Assembly (NCBI RefSeq): GCF_040412425.1
Contig: NC_089788.1
Location: 62,776,720-62,840,719 of the forward strand
Reading direction: 5' to 3'
DNA: 64,000 nt
Origin: Macrobrachium rosenbergii
Taxonomy: Eukaryota; Arthropoda; Malacostraca; Decapoda; Palaemonidae
The notes below the pieces were generated by a model that was given only the letters and a program-made list of their open reading frames with translations, was not told the origin of the DNA and did not search any database. The position numbers and the translations under genes are program-made. This document shows, piece by piece, positions 9,789 through 21,700 of the stretch; within the stretch, counting starts at the first letter, position 1; each line of letters opens with the position of its first letter.

Positions 9789-12700
9789 CTGAGCCAGAAA
9801 CACATAAATTAAAAAAAAGAAATCCTAACAAGCTACATCTGAAATAATAATCTATAACTTGATACAACCAAACAGCATTCTTCAATTTTATGAACATAAT
9901 TTTTTTTCATTTTTAGTCCTACTCATATTCAGAAGTTTGTGACACAATGTTTAGTGTACGGGAGATCTACTGTATTTGCAGGAACATGCACAGTATACAG
10001 GCAGTCCCCGGTTATTGGTGGGGTTCTGTTCCCGACAACGTGACGAAAACCGAAAATCGGTGATAGTAGCACTGATTCCTGGTTATCGGTGCCGATAACC
10101 GGTGATCAGCGCCGCCGATAACGGGCGATCAGCGCCGATAACCGGTTATCAGCTATGATAACTGGGAATTGGTGTCGAAAATTCGGTTATCGTCCTCACT
10201 AGACAAGCGCCATAAAACCACATCGCCGATAACCGATGCTGCCGATAACCGGGGACTGCCTGTAAGTGAAAAATCAATAAGCATATGCTAAAAATGAAAC
10301 TTACTCTATTATCTTCATCTTCTTCCTGCTGAACTTCAGGCACATAGAAATCATCCTGACGTGCAAGTGGGCCCACAAAAATTATCTCCGATTTTTCGTT
10401 GTCATACACTTCCAAAAAAGGTCGTGCACAAAGGCTGCGATACTCTATTAATACACGAAGTTTATTAGAAAATATATCTCATAATTAAACTGAGAAATCA
10501 GTTATACTGAATCTAAACATGTCTTTACAATTATGAAAATTCACTGCGTATAGGACTTAAACTGCTGCAAAAATAAAATATACTATGAATAAATAATAAA
10601 ATATACTATGAATGCATTTCCAATAAATTTTGCTCCTCGGCGAGGTATACAATAGTATCAATATTGCAGTTATTTATGATTTTGTAGTTATTTATGCCTA
10701 AACACCCAGTAAGGGTTGATTAAAAGTGCTAAATAAATACTGAAATAAAAAAAAAATATAATGCTTTATTAGCAACCAGCTGTCAGGCACTGATCAACGA
10801 ACTATGCCCATTTTGTTATCTAATAATACAATAGTTTAGTGGCCACTTTTTATTTTCAAATACAGTAATGCATTTGATTATGCCTTCATTTACAGTATCT
10901 GGCAAATTAAGGAATGCCCATCCAGTCAGTTCACTAAGCCAGATTCATCCAAAAGCAGATAGAGTGGGTATGCTCTAAGTTATCCACAAGATCTAGTCTA
11001 TTAACCCTTAAACGCCTACTGGACGTATCATACGTCGACTAAAATTGCCTGTTGGGTGCCAAGTAAACGCATCGTGACGCCGACTACAAAAATTTCAACC
11101 TTCGTCAACTTTGACTCGACCAAAATGGTCGAAAAACGCAATTGTAAGCTAAAACTCTTACATTCTAGTAATATTCAATCATTTACCTTCTTCATTTTGC
11201 AACAAATTGGAAGTCTCTAGCACAATATTTCGATTTATGGTGAATTTTTGAAAAATCTTTTTCCTTACGTCAGCGCGGTAACTTGGCCGAAAATTTCAGA
11301 AATTCTTTTGTCATTTTGTCGTAATTTTTGCACTGTTTTATATTAGCCGTTACGTAAAGTTTTATATATGAAAATGTGCGCAATTTCATGTAAAATACAA
11401 CAAAATACAACCCATGGTTGTAGCTTTTATCAGTTTGGAAATATTTTCATATAAATCTCGATAACTGCCAAAATTTCAACCTTCGGTCAACTTTGACTTG
11501 ACCGAAATGGTAAAAACGCAATTGAAAGCTAAAACTCTTACATTCTAGTAATATTCAATCATTTAACTTCATTTTGCAACAAATTGGAAGTCTCTAGCAC
11601 AATATTTCGATTTATGATGAATTTTTGAAACAAACTTTTTCCTTACGTCCGCGCCAGAAATTCTTTTCACACGTTGTCGTAATGTTTGCACCGTTTATAT
11701 TAGTCGTTACATAAAGTTTTATATATGGAAATGTGCGCAATTTCATGTAGAATACAACAAAAAATAACTCATGGTTGTAGCTTTTATCAGTTTTGAAATA
11801 TTTTCAAATAAATCACGATAACTGCCAAAATTTCAACCTTCGGTCAACTTTAACTCGACCAAAATGGTAAAAACGCAATTATAAGCTAAAACTCTTACAT
11901 TCTAGTAATATTCAATCATGTACCTTCACTTTGCAACAAACTGGAAGTCTCTAGCACAATATTTCGATTTATGGTGAATTTCTGAAAAAAAAAAACTTTT
12001 TCCTTACATCTGCGCGCGGTAACTCAGCCGAACATCTCAGAAATTCTTTCGTCACATTGTCGTAATGTTTGCATCGTTTTACATTAGTCGTTACATAAAC
12101 TTTTATATACGAGAATGTGCGCAATTTCATGTAGAATACAACAGAAAATAATTCATGGTTGTAGCTTTTATCACTTTTGAAATATTTTCACATAAATCAC
12201 GATAACTGCCAAAATTTCAACCTTCGGTCAACTTTAACTCGACCAAAATGGTCGAAAAACGCAATTGTAAACTAAAACTCTTACATTCTAGTAATATTCA
12301 ATCATTTACCTTTATTTTGCAATAAATTGGAAGTCTCTAGCACAATATTTCGATTTATGGTGAATTTTTGAAAAAAACATTTTCCTTGCGTTCGCGCGGT
12401 AACTCGGCCGAACATCTCAGAAATTCTTTCGTCACGTTGTCGTAATGTTTGTACAATTTTATATTAGTCGTTACATAAACTTTTATATATGAAAATGTGC
12501 GCAATTTCATGTAGAATACAACAGAAAATATCTCATGGTTGTAGCTTTTATCAGTTTTGAAATATTTTCATATAAATTACAATAAATAGAAAAAATTCGA
12601 CCTTCGGTCAACTTTAACTCGACCGAAATGGTCGAAAACTGCAATTGTAAGCTAAAACACTTACAGACTAGTAATATTCAATTAATTAGCTTCATTTTTC

Positions 12701-15700
12701 AACAAACGGGAAGTCTAGCACAATATTTCGATTTATGGTGAATTTTCTAAAAAAACATTTTTTTACGTCCGCGTGTTACGGATTCATGCACCATATTGTG
12801 ATAATATTTTCTGTGTGTTGCTTTGATCGTTTTACAACTTGTTATATACCAAAATCATTGCAATTTAGTGTTCAATACAAAGAAAAAAAAATAATACGTT
12901 AGCTTTAACCGTTTTGCTCACAGCGCGATTTGTATAAAATTATATATGAAAATTTTTTTTGCGCTCTCATATATTTCAATATTTATATATGATAATGATA
13001 TTTTTTTTCATTTCTGATGGTTGCACACTAAACTTCAGGCAATTTCTGATGGTTCCATACTAAACTTCAGGCAATGACAAAAAAAGGAGCCAAAAATTAA
13101 CTCTTAATCTTAAAAACTAAGCGTGCTGTGATTTTTGAAAAAACTTTTTTCCGGCAAGGCGCTAACTCCCGAACGCCGCCGGCATACGGGAGACGTTTTT
13201 GTAAATAGAGGCTCGGCATTTAAGGGTTATTGCTTTCCTAGAATTTGGTGACATCACAAAATTCTGATTTCTCAAAACTGACAATAAACAAATAAGTATA
13301 ATTTTCATACATATACACACAAGCAAAATAGGGCAACTATTATTATCAACCTGTCCAACTTTAATTCCAAAAGGAACTTGCCATCAACTGAACAGGCATT
13401 GGTGTGGTTATAACTTTAGTAATAATGCGATCAACACCAATGCAGTTGCAGAAAGTTTTTTTTTACAGTTTTACAGACCTTCAATTCATTTAATTAAAAA
13501 TTAGCAAATGTCTCACCCATGTAAGTTTTTATTTACATTATTGCTTCAAACAGTAATATCTTTGCATTTAAGCATGGTCTGGCAATGATTTTCCTAAGAC
13601 TAAATACAAAATGTCTAAAATCCTTAAAAGTCTTGAAAATAACAAGAGATTACCAAGTGTGAAGGGAATCAGTAAATGGTATAGATATAACTTTTAATAG
13701 ATAACCCCCCCCAAAAGACACACATATACTTACCAATATATTCACGAATGGCAGGGTAAACTTTCATGATGGCTACAATTATGGATATGGTGCTCTTAAA
13801 CGGAAACCGTGTTTGAACAGCATGATCAATGGCTGGAAAGGTGGCAAAGTGGTATCCATTCTCTTCTAAAAGAGTGATGTGTTCTGGTGGCGTAACACTG
13901 CCATTCTCCGAAATAATGATGCCCACTATATAACGTAACTTATGAGGCTGCTTCTGTGTAGAATATACCGCACAAGTCTTTATTTCACTAACTACTCTAG
14001 AATTGTAAAAAATATGTACAATAAATTCTTAATTCGTAACAAATTTTGAAAATCCTATCTAACTTTGTTCTATTACTGTCAAAAAAAATTATATTTTCAT
14101 AATAAAATTAAGTTTCATATACTGTATACTTACCAAGTGATTACATAGCTATAGTTTTAACAGCACACAGCAGCCTTTTATTTAAAAATCGCAGTAGCAC
14201 TTTGATAGTTAGTGTAAGTGACAAGCCCCGCCCACTTAACGGGGAGCGTTGGAATGACTAAGCTGGTAACGTCATTCTGTTTGTGACCTTATGTCTGTTA
14301 GAGGGGAGGAGGGAGGGCCCTGAATCTGTAATTACTTGATAAGTATGTATGAAACTTAATTTTATTATAAAAATATCATTTACATATAAGTCACTTACCA
14401 AGTAATTACATAGCTGAATCCCACATTGATAGGGGGTGGGATGAATGGACATACACGACGGGTCCGGCTTATGACATTCCAAGGTTATGACGCTTTTCAA
14501 ATATATTCATCAGAAATTATTTCCCAGTTTACGACGCATGTTCTGGGGTTATGACGCTTACAACGTCAATCCAACGGAAGAAATATGTCTCCAAAATGGC
14601 AGAATAATCCAATTTTGAGGTTTTTTTTATGAAAAACTCAATAAAAATGCAGTTTACATCATTTTCAATGCACCAAAAGCATTAAAAGTAAGGTTTTCTT
14701 TGGATTTTTGACAATTTTCGACGATGAGGCCAGAGAAGTTCCCTTGGGAGGAGGCAGTGACTCCCAAAGAGGGAACTTCCCTGGTGGTGTAAGAGAGGTA
14801 TCTCCTCTTAACCAGAGAAGAGGGAGGATGTGCGAAAGTAGCTTTACCTTGCTCCCTCTCAGCAGAGAGCCAGTCTCCAATTTCCTTGATTGCCTTTTTT
14901 TAGACGACAAGGAAAGAACAATCTTGGGAAGCCTGGAGCTATCTTCTTGGAGGTTCCTCATCAGGAAGGAAGAAGCAGGCAAGTCTGGGGCAGCTGCTGG
15001 AGCAAAAAAAGACCGAAAACTTGCCAACAGGTAGCGAAGGGGAGCTACCTATGCCGAAGGAGGAGCAAGGTCTTGGTTGAACTCCTCCTCTTCTTCAGAA
15101 GTGATCAGAGACGGGGATAAGTCATAAGCAGGCTTGGAGAAGGGAGCTTTCTTGAGGAAGCTCGTGATCTCAGACAACTGTTGCTTCATGGGCACTAAAG
15201 AAGGTTCATCTTGTTCCAAGGTGGGCCATTGGTGCTCAGGAGAAGTAGACAGGTGATGAAGGGTTGGCACCGGGCACTCGGAAGTTGGCACCAGGTGTTT
15301 GGGAGCTGGTACTGGTCGCTCAGGAACTGGCGCTGAGCACTCAGGAGCAGGCGCTGGGCACTTGGAAAGAGACAGGTCTTTAGACGACTGGCGCCTGAAG
15401 TGGTCCTTTGGGCGCCTGAGATCCAAAAGAGGATGCTCAACAGAAGGGCGTTCCGGAGAGAATACTTCTGGTGAATCCCATGGGTGAGAAGGAAGTCGTA
15501 CTGGGGCAAAGATGGAGGGATCCACAGTGTAGCTGCAGGAAGGCTGTAGACTGTGAAGCGCCTCCTTCTACTGCTTAAAAGGCAGCGGAGAAGAGCAGAC
15601 GGCCAACGTCGTCCCCATGCCTCTTCAAGAAAGCGCCTGTGGCGCTGGAATCAGAATCGGAATCCAAACTTGACAACAAATGACGTACATCCAGAGACAG

Positions 15701-18700
15701 GCCTTTCCAACAGCTGTCTGTCAACACCTGGGTTTCTGCAACAGGCTTAACTGAGGGGGCAACTACCAGTAGGGAAACCCCACCAGCCTCCCTTGGACTT
15801 CTGGAATGTCTTCTCCCAGGTTTAGGGGAGCAGGACAGTGACCTTCATCTAGGAAAGCCAGCAGGACGGGTAACCACCACTGCCACTTGCACTTCACTTG
15901 ACACTTTATCACAGAACACTTTGTCCATTAGGACTTTCAGGTACACCCCTTTCTCAGGCACAGCATGCACTACCAGGTTTAACCTTATCAAACCTGGATT
16001 CAAAGTTGGCAATGGCATCAAGGTCAGAAGCATGGGAGCCAGGCACAGGAGTAAGTAGATTGATAGCAGGAGGGCTGGGAATAGGAGAATAGGTGGGAAA
16101 AGGGGAAGAAGGAATAGCAGGATTAAGATCTGACTTAGCCTTAAGGGTAGAATCTAGGCTAACAGAAGCCCCGCACTAGGCTCTAGAGGACGCCTTTCTC
16201 TTCCTATCTCTTTCAAGCTTACTAAGGTGAGATTCAAGAGCATTCCACTTTCTCTCATCCCAATCCTTGCACTCATCATAAGTAAAATATTCACTTTACA
16301 ACATACTTGCCCTCTACAACTACTGCACACAGTGTGCGAATCATAACATACCTTTGCCAATCTAGTTCTACAGCCTTCGCTACAATAGCAAACACTAGAA
16401 GCACTCGAATCAGACATAACTAATTCCAAAAAGCTGACAAAAGCAAACAAAAGATTGAAGGCTACACAAAAGCGACAATACTTCATTGAAATCCAGCAAG
16501 AAACAACCAAAAACCCGTGAAAAAAGCCGCAGCAAACTCAACGATGTTGACCGTGTGAGCGGCAAAAACAGAATGACGCTCCCGGCTTAGTATTTCCAAC
16601 ACTCCCCATTAAGTGGGTGGGGCTTATCACCTATACTAGCTATCTAAGTACTATCATGATTTTTAAATAAAAGGCTGCCATGCGAGGTTCTATAGCTATG
16701 TAATTACTTGGTAAGTTACTTACATGAAAACTATAGTTTATAATTAAATATAACTACTTCAGTCCTTTAATGCTCCATCAAGGTAGTTTATCATTCATGA
16801 CTTAAGGGAAAACGATGTAAAAGAACGGAGCTACTACAATGTTACGAACATACTAAGCAATTATAACTGCTTTCCCTTCCTACATTTACACACCATACCA
16901 TGAATTAGTAAAGTTTTCAGTTAGATTTCAATACACTAATGAAAGTAGAATAACAAATTCCTCGGTTGGCAACAATTAAGGGTCGCCCTAGTAAACCTGG
17001 AATGCCAAAAGAAATGCAAGGTAAGCCTTACTGTTTTAGGATCATCATAGTACACTCCAACTGTTCTGTACTGCGGTAGAAGTGTGTGAACCTGAGTGTA
17101 CAGCATTCCAGACTCCTTATAAGGACCTCTGGCAAATTTGTAGGCTATCTTTATCTCTCCTATATCTGGTCTGAAAAGAAAGGGGGGGAAAAAAAAGTAT
17201 ACTGTAATCTGAAATATGGAAAAAGTAAATATTGTACTGAATAATTCCTATTTCACAGATACAGTACAAATACTATCTGACATCTAATCATATCTAAATA
17301 ATAAGCTACAGCACCCCAAATCGAGTGCTGAAAATAACTGATAAAATTAAGCAAAATGGTAACTGGACATTACAGGAAACTTCCTGTGAGAGGGAAGCAT
17401 GGATTTCCCCCATAAAAAATGACAAATTTAAATTAATTTGTATTTTTCATAGCTAACAAACCTGCAGTTTTAACATTAGGGTAAATCTTCTGGCGCTAGC
17501 TGGAAACCGGTAAAAATAAAAACAAGAATTGTTTATGCAAGAAACTGGTGGCATCTGGCATCTGTCACAGAGATGAGATGGGAAGCAGCCAGTGACCTGC
17601 TCTTAACTTGGAACAGAATGAGACTGGATGACAATCAACATCCATTTCAGATACACTTTTAATGGTACAATGGCGTAAGGTGAAGTATTACTGTACAGAA
17701 GTTAATGTGGTATCAACAAGAATTGTACCTCACGTCTCTCATTCTTTGAAATATCTAGCAGTATGGGTCTAAATAACCTTTCTCCACCTCTGTTTACCAA
17801 GTATCAATTGGAATTTGCACCAAACAGATGAACTCCTGTACATCTGTCGTCTTTCTCCAGAATTTTTCTTGCAGTTGTCTAGGCTACACATTCAATTTTA
17901 CATACTGCAGTGACAACATACGTTATATGCTTTAAAGTTCTAGTAAAGTGAGGTTCAATACATTCTGTTCCTTGGGGATCCAGAGCCAAACACCCAAGTT
18001 AAGTGAGAAATATGTAGCCTACATAAATCTGGATAGCCCCCAGCTTGCTAAGACCCCAATTAAGTCAAGATGATATGCCCTATTCAGTTACCTTAGGGTA
18101 AGGCTACATCAAGTTGTACCCCAGGCAGGCTACATGTTTGAATGTTATATGAAGATATCCCCACTCCCTGGTTTATGCTACTGGACATGGAAACATTTTT
18201 TGAGACAACTGATAAAATTTAAACTTTTTCCCTTAAACATAAATGACATTTTTATAATAAAATAAAGTTTTATATATACTTACCAATTAATTACATTGCT
18301 ATAGTTTCTATTAACCGGCAGCTAAAAATTTTGAAATTTGCGGGTCGCGCTATTTTGTTTGGCTAGGTGACTAACCCCACCCACTTTTGGGGTAAGAGAG
18401 GAACAACTAGCAAAAGTATTCAATTTGTTTGTGCCATAATGTTCATGTGAGGGGAGGAGGGAGGACTCCAATCATGTAATTACTTGGTAAATATATATAT
18501 AACTTTTGTCATCAAAATGTCATTTTTACATAAATAACTTACCAAGTATTTACATTGCTAATTCCCACATTGACAGGAGGTGGGATGCATGAGCAAATCT
18601 ACCCCCAAAACATTAATAATGGTAATGAATTTGAAAATAGAAAGGATTGCTAGCAATAAAAAATGCCTGTTGTTTCCTTACTTGATAAGGGAGCTGCTGC

Positions 18701-21700
18701 AGGAAGGTACTGCCTATATTGGCGCTCTCCTTATCGTATAGTGGCGCGGCGGTATAGCCAAGGCTCGCCTACTATATTAGTGGGTACCTTGTAGCAAGGA
18801 TGATTCCAACTGCTAACAAAGGTAATAATGCTGCCCCTGCCCAGGACGTAGTACAGAAAAAACCACAATGAAATAAACGTCACCTAATACCATACAAGGT
18901 TAAAAACCACTGCCACACTACGAAGGACTGGAGGGCACTCCAGTACACTGTACCCCCCGGCTCCCTTAAAAACTCAACCACCTCAAATCAAGGCGAAGAA
19001 AGGAAAGAAGGATTACTTCCTACGCTTCTTCCCCTAACGCCACAAAAGCCACCGAAAATGGACCCAGAGTACTACAATTATCGTACTGTTTCAATTTCCT
19101 TCAAATAATGAGTTGCAAAGACCAACTTACATTTCCAAAAAGTTGCTTGCAATATCGAGGAGAGAGGCAAAATGCTTGAATGGCAACGAAGTGGCTACAG
19201 CCCTAATTTCATGAGTTCTCTCTTCCTCATTTGGGCCTCCAATCTCAGACAAGCTTTTAATTGCAAAGGAACGAGGCCATGGATTGGAACTGGACCTGTT
19301 CTTGGCTAGAAATCTTAATGAGAAGGAACACACAGCATTCTCTTGGAAAAAAACCCACTCTTTTGTCTATTGCATGGACCTCATTGATTTGTTTTGCGGT
19401 TGTTAAAGCGACTAGAAAGAGGGTCTTTCTAGTTAGATCTCTCAGGGAAATCGAATGCATAGGCTCAAATCGGGGACCAGACAACCATTTAAGGACCACA
19501 TCCAGATTCCATGGCACTACTGCTAACTCTTTTTGTCTCGTATTGTCAAACGATCTAATTAGATCAGATACATCCTGATTAGAGGAGAGGTCCACTCCCC
19601 TGTATCTGAAGACAAGAGCTTAACATGGGCCTATAACCCTTGATCGTCGAGGATGACAGGTTCCTGTCGGTCTAAAGATATCTGAGAAGACGACACTCTG
19701 CGCTTCCTGCACCAATCTCTGAAAATTGTCCACTTAGCCTGATATACTCTATCAGAGGACTGTTGCCTGCATTTGGCAACTGCTTGCAAAGTCGATCTTG
19801 AAAACCCCTTCTTCCTAAGAAGTTTGCTGACAGTCTGTATCCTGTCAGTGCCAGAGTAGACAATTCCTGATGAAAACACCAGAAGTGGGGTTGTTTTAAC
19901 AGATGAGGTTTTTGAGGTAGCAACCTTGGAAAGTCTGCGAGGAGGTCGAGAAGATCTGGGAACCATTCCTTTGTTGGCCAAAAGGGGGCCACTAGGATCA
20001 TTGACAGATTCTGGTGAGTTTGGAATTTGCTGATCACCTGTATTATCATGCTGAAGGGGGGAAACGCATAAAGGTGACGGTTTGACCAGTCCTGAAGCAT
20101 GGCATCGGCTACCGACACTAAAGGATCCGGAACTGGCGAGCAAATCAGAGGGAGACAATGGTTTCTGGAAGTCGCGAACAGGCCTATGACCCGAGTCCCC
20201 CACAACTTCCAAAGATCCGAGCAAACATGAGGATCCAGAGTCCACTCCTTGGGTAACACCTGTCTTCGGTTACTTAGCTCATCCGCCAGAATGTTGAGCT
20301 TCCCCTGAATGAAGCGAGTAAGAAGCTTGACTTGAAATTGCTCTGCTCAAAGCAGAAGATCCCTTGCCGTCTCATAAAGTGAGAAAGAGTGTGTCCCCCC
20401 CTTGGTTCTTGATATACGCCAGGGCAGTCTTACTGTCGGAGTGCACTCTGGTTGTCTTGTTGTACACTTCTTCTTTGAAAAATTGTAACCCCAGATGAAC
20501 TGCCTTCAATTCCTTGACATTTATGTGCCAATTTCTTTGTTCCGGAGACCAGGTCCTTGAAACTCCCTTGTCCCCCAACAGAGCTCCCCAGCCTAGGTTT
20601 CACGCGTCTGAGAAGAAGTCTAGGTTGGGGTTCAAAGGGAGAGATTTACCTTGCGACAACCTTCCTTCTAAGCTCTACAACCTTCCTCTCTTTTATCTCT
20701 GGAGTTACCAACTGATTCTTAGAAGAATCTCATATGACGTCTGCCCAAGAGTACGAATTGTTTTATGGACGATAACATCCCAAGAAGACTCATCCATTCG
20801 TTGGCGGAGCATTGGTCCACAAGAAGGAATGTGTGCACTATCTTGAGGTTAGACTGTATTCTCTTTGGCGAGGGAAAAACCAGAAAACCCTCAGAGTCCA
20901 TTATCATCCCTAAATAAAGAATCCGTTGTGATGGAATCAACTGAGACTTCTGAACACTGATCATCACTCCCAGCTCCTGGGCTAGGAGAAGAGTCTTTTG
21001 AAGGTCCTCCGAACATTTCTCTTTCGATTGGGCCTGAAGTAAAGTTAAGTATACCTTAGTTTTACCAGACCACTGAGCTGATTAACAGCTCTCCTAGGGC
21101 TGGCCCGAAGGATTAGACTTATTTTACGTGGCTAAGAACCAATTGGTTACTTAGCAACGGGACCTACAGCTTATTGTGGAATCCGAACCACATTATAGCG
21201 AGAAATGAATTTCTATCACCAGAAATAAATTCCTCTAACTCTTCATCAGCCGGCCGCGGGAATTGAACTCCGGCCCATCGAATGACAGTCTGAAGCTCAA
21301 CCGGTTCAGCCAACAAAGGGCTTGGGCCTGAAGTAACCAATCGTCCAAGTAAAGGGAGCTTTTGATTCCCATCAGATGGAGCCATTTTGCTAAGGGAGCA
21401 AGCACGCTGATAAACACTTGAGGCGCTGTTGATAACCCGAAAGATAGAGCGCAGAACTAGAACACTTTGTTCCCAAACACGAGCCTCAGAAAACTTCCTC
21501 AATTCCTGATGTATTGGGACGTGGAAGTACGCATCCTGCATGTCTATAGATGTCATCCAGTCTCCCTGGAGAATGGATGACATGGCAGTCCGATTTGCCT
21601 CTATCTTGAACTTTGTCTACTGAACGAAGACATTCAATGCGCTTATGTCCGGGACGGGTCTCCAGCCCCCTGAAGCTTTGGGCACCACAAAAAGATGACT

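Larger units (their letters stand above)
14096..16735 (-). mobile_element. Non-autonomous DIRS derivative: ITRs, ICR and ORF1 only
   Basis: The left end (14096 to about 14290) and right end (about 16550-16735) are inverted copies, including 'taccaagtgattacatagct' and 'agctatgtaattacttggta'. An internal complementary region at about 14325-14415 carries the complements of both outer ends joined together, the DIRS hallmark. Between them there is only ORF1, and RT, RNase H, methyltransferase-like region and recombinase are all absent. It lies in TEX264 intron 2, sense to that gene. About 300 bp (14430-14725) between ORF1 and the ICR has no match to the other copies. Confidence 0.85.

Noticed and set aside
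10433..10444. CAG acceptor next to CCTTTGTG for TEX264 exon 4
   Set aside because: It breaks the reading phase with exon 3; the TAATAG|AG acceptor restores the conserved YI-E-x-R-x-LCA segment.
11085..12960. A CRISPR-like array, because of regular repeats
   Set aside because: Units of 360-385 bp are contiguous tandem copies without short repeats plus unique spacers, and the genome is eukaryotic.
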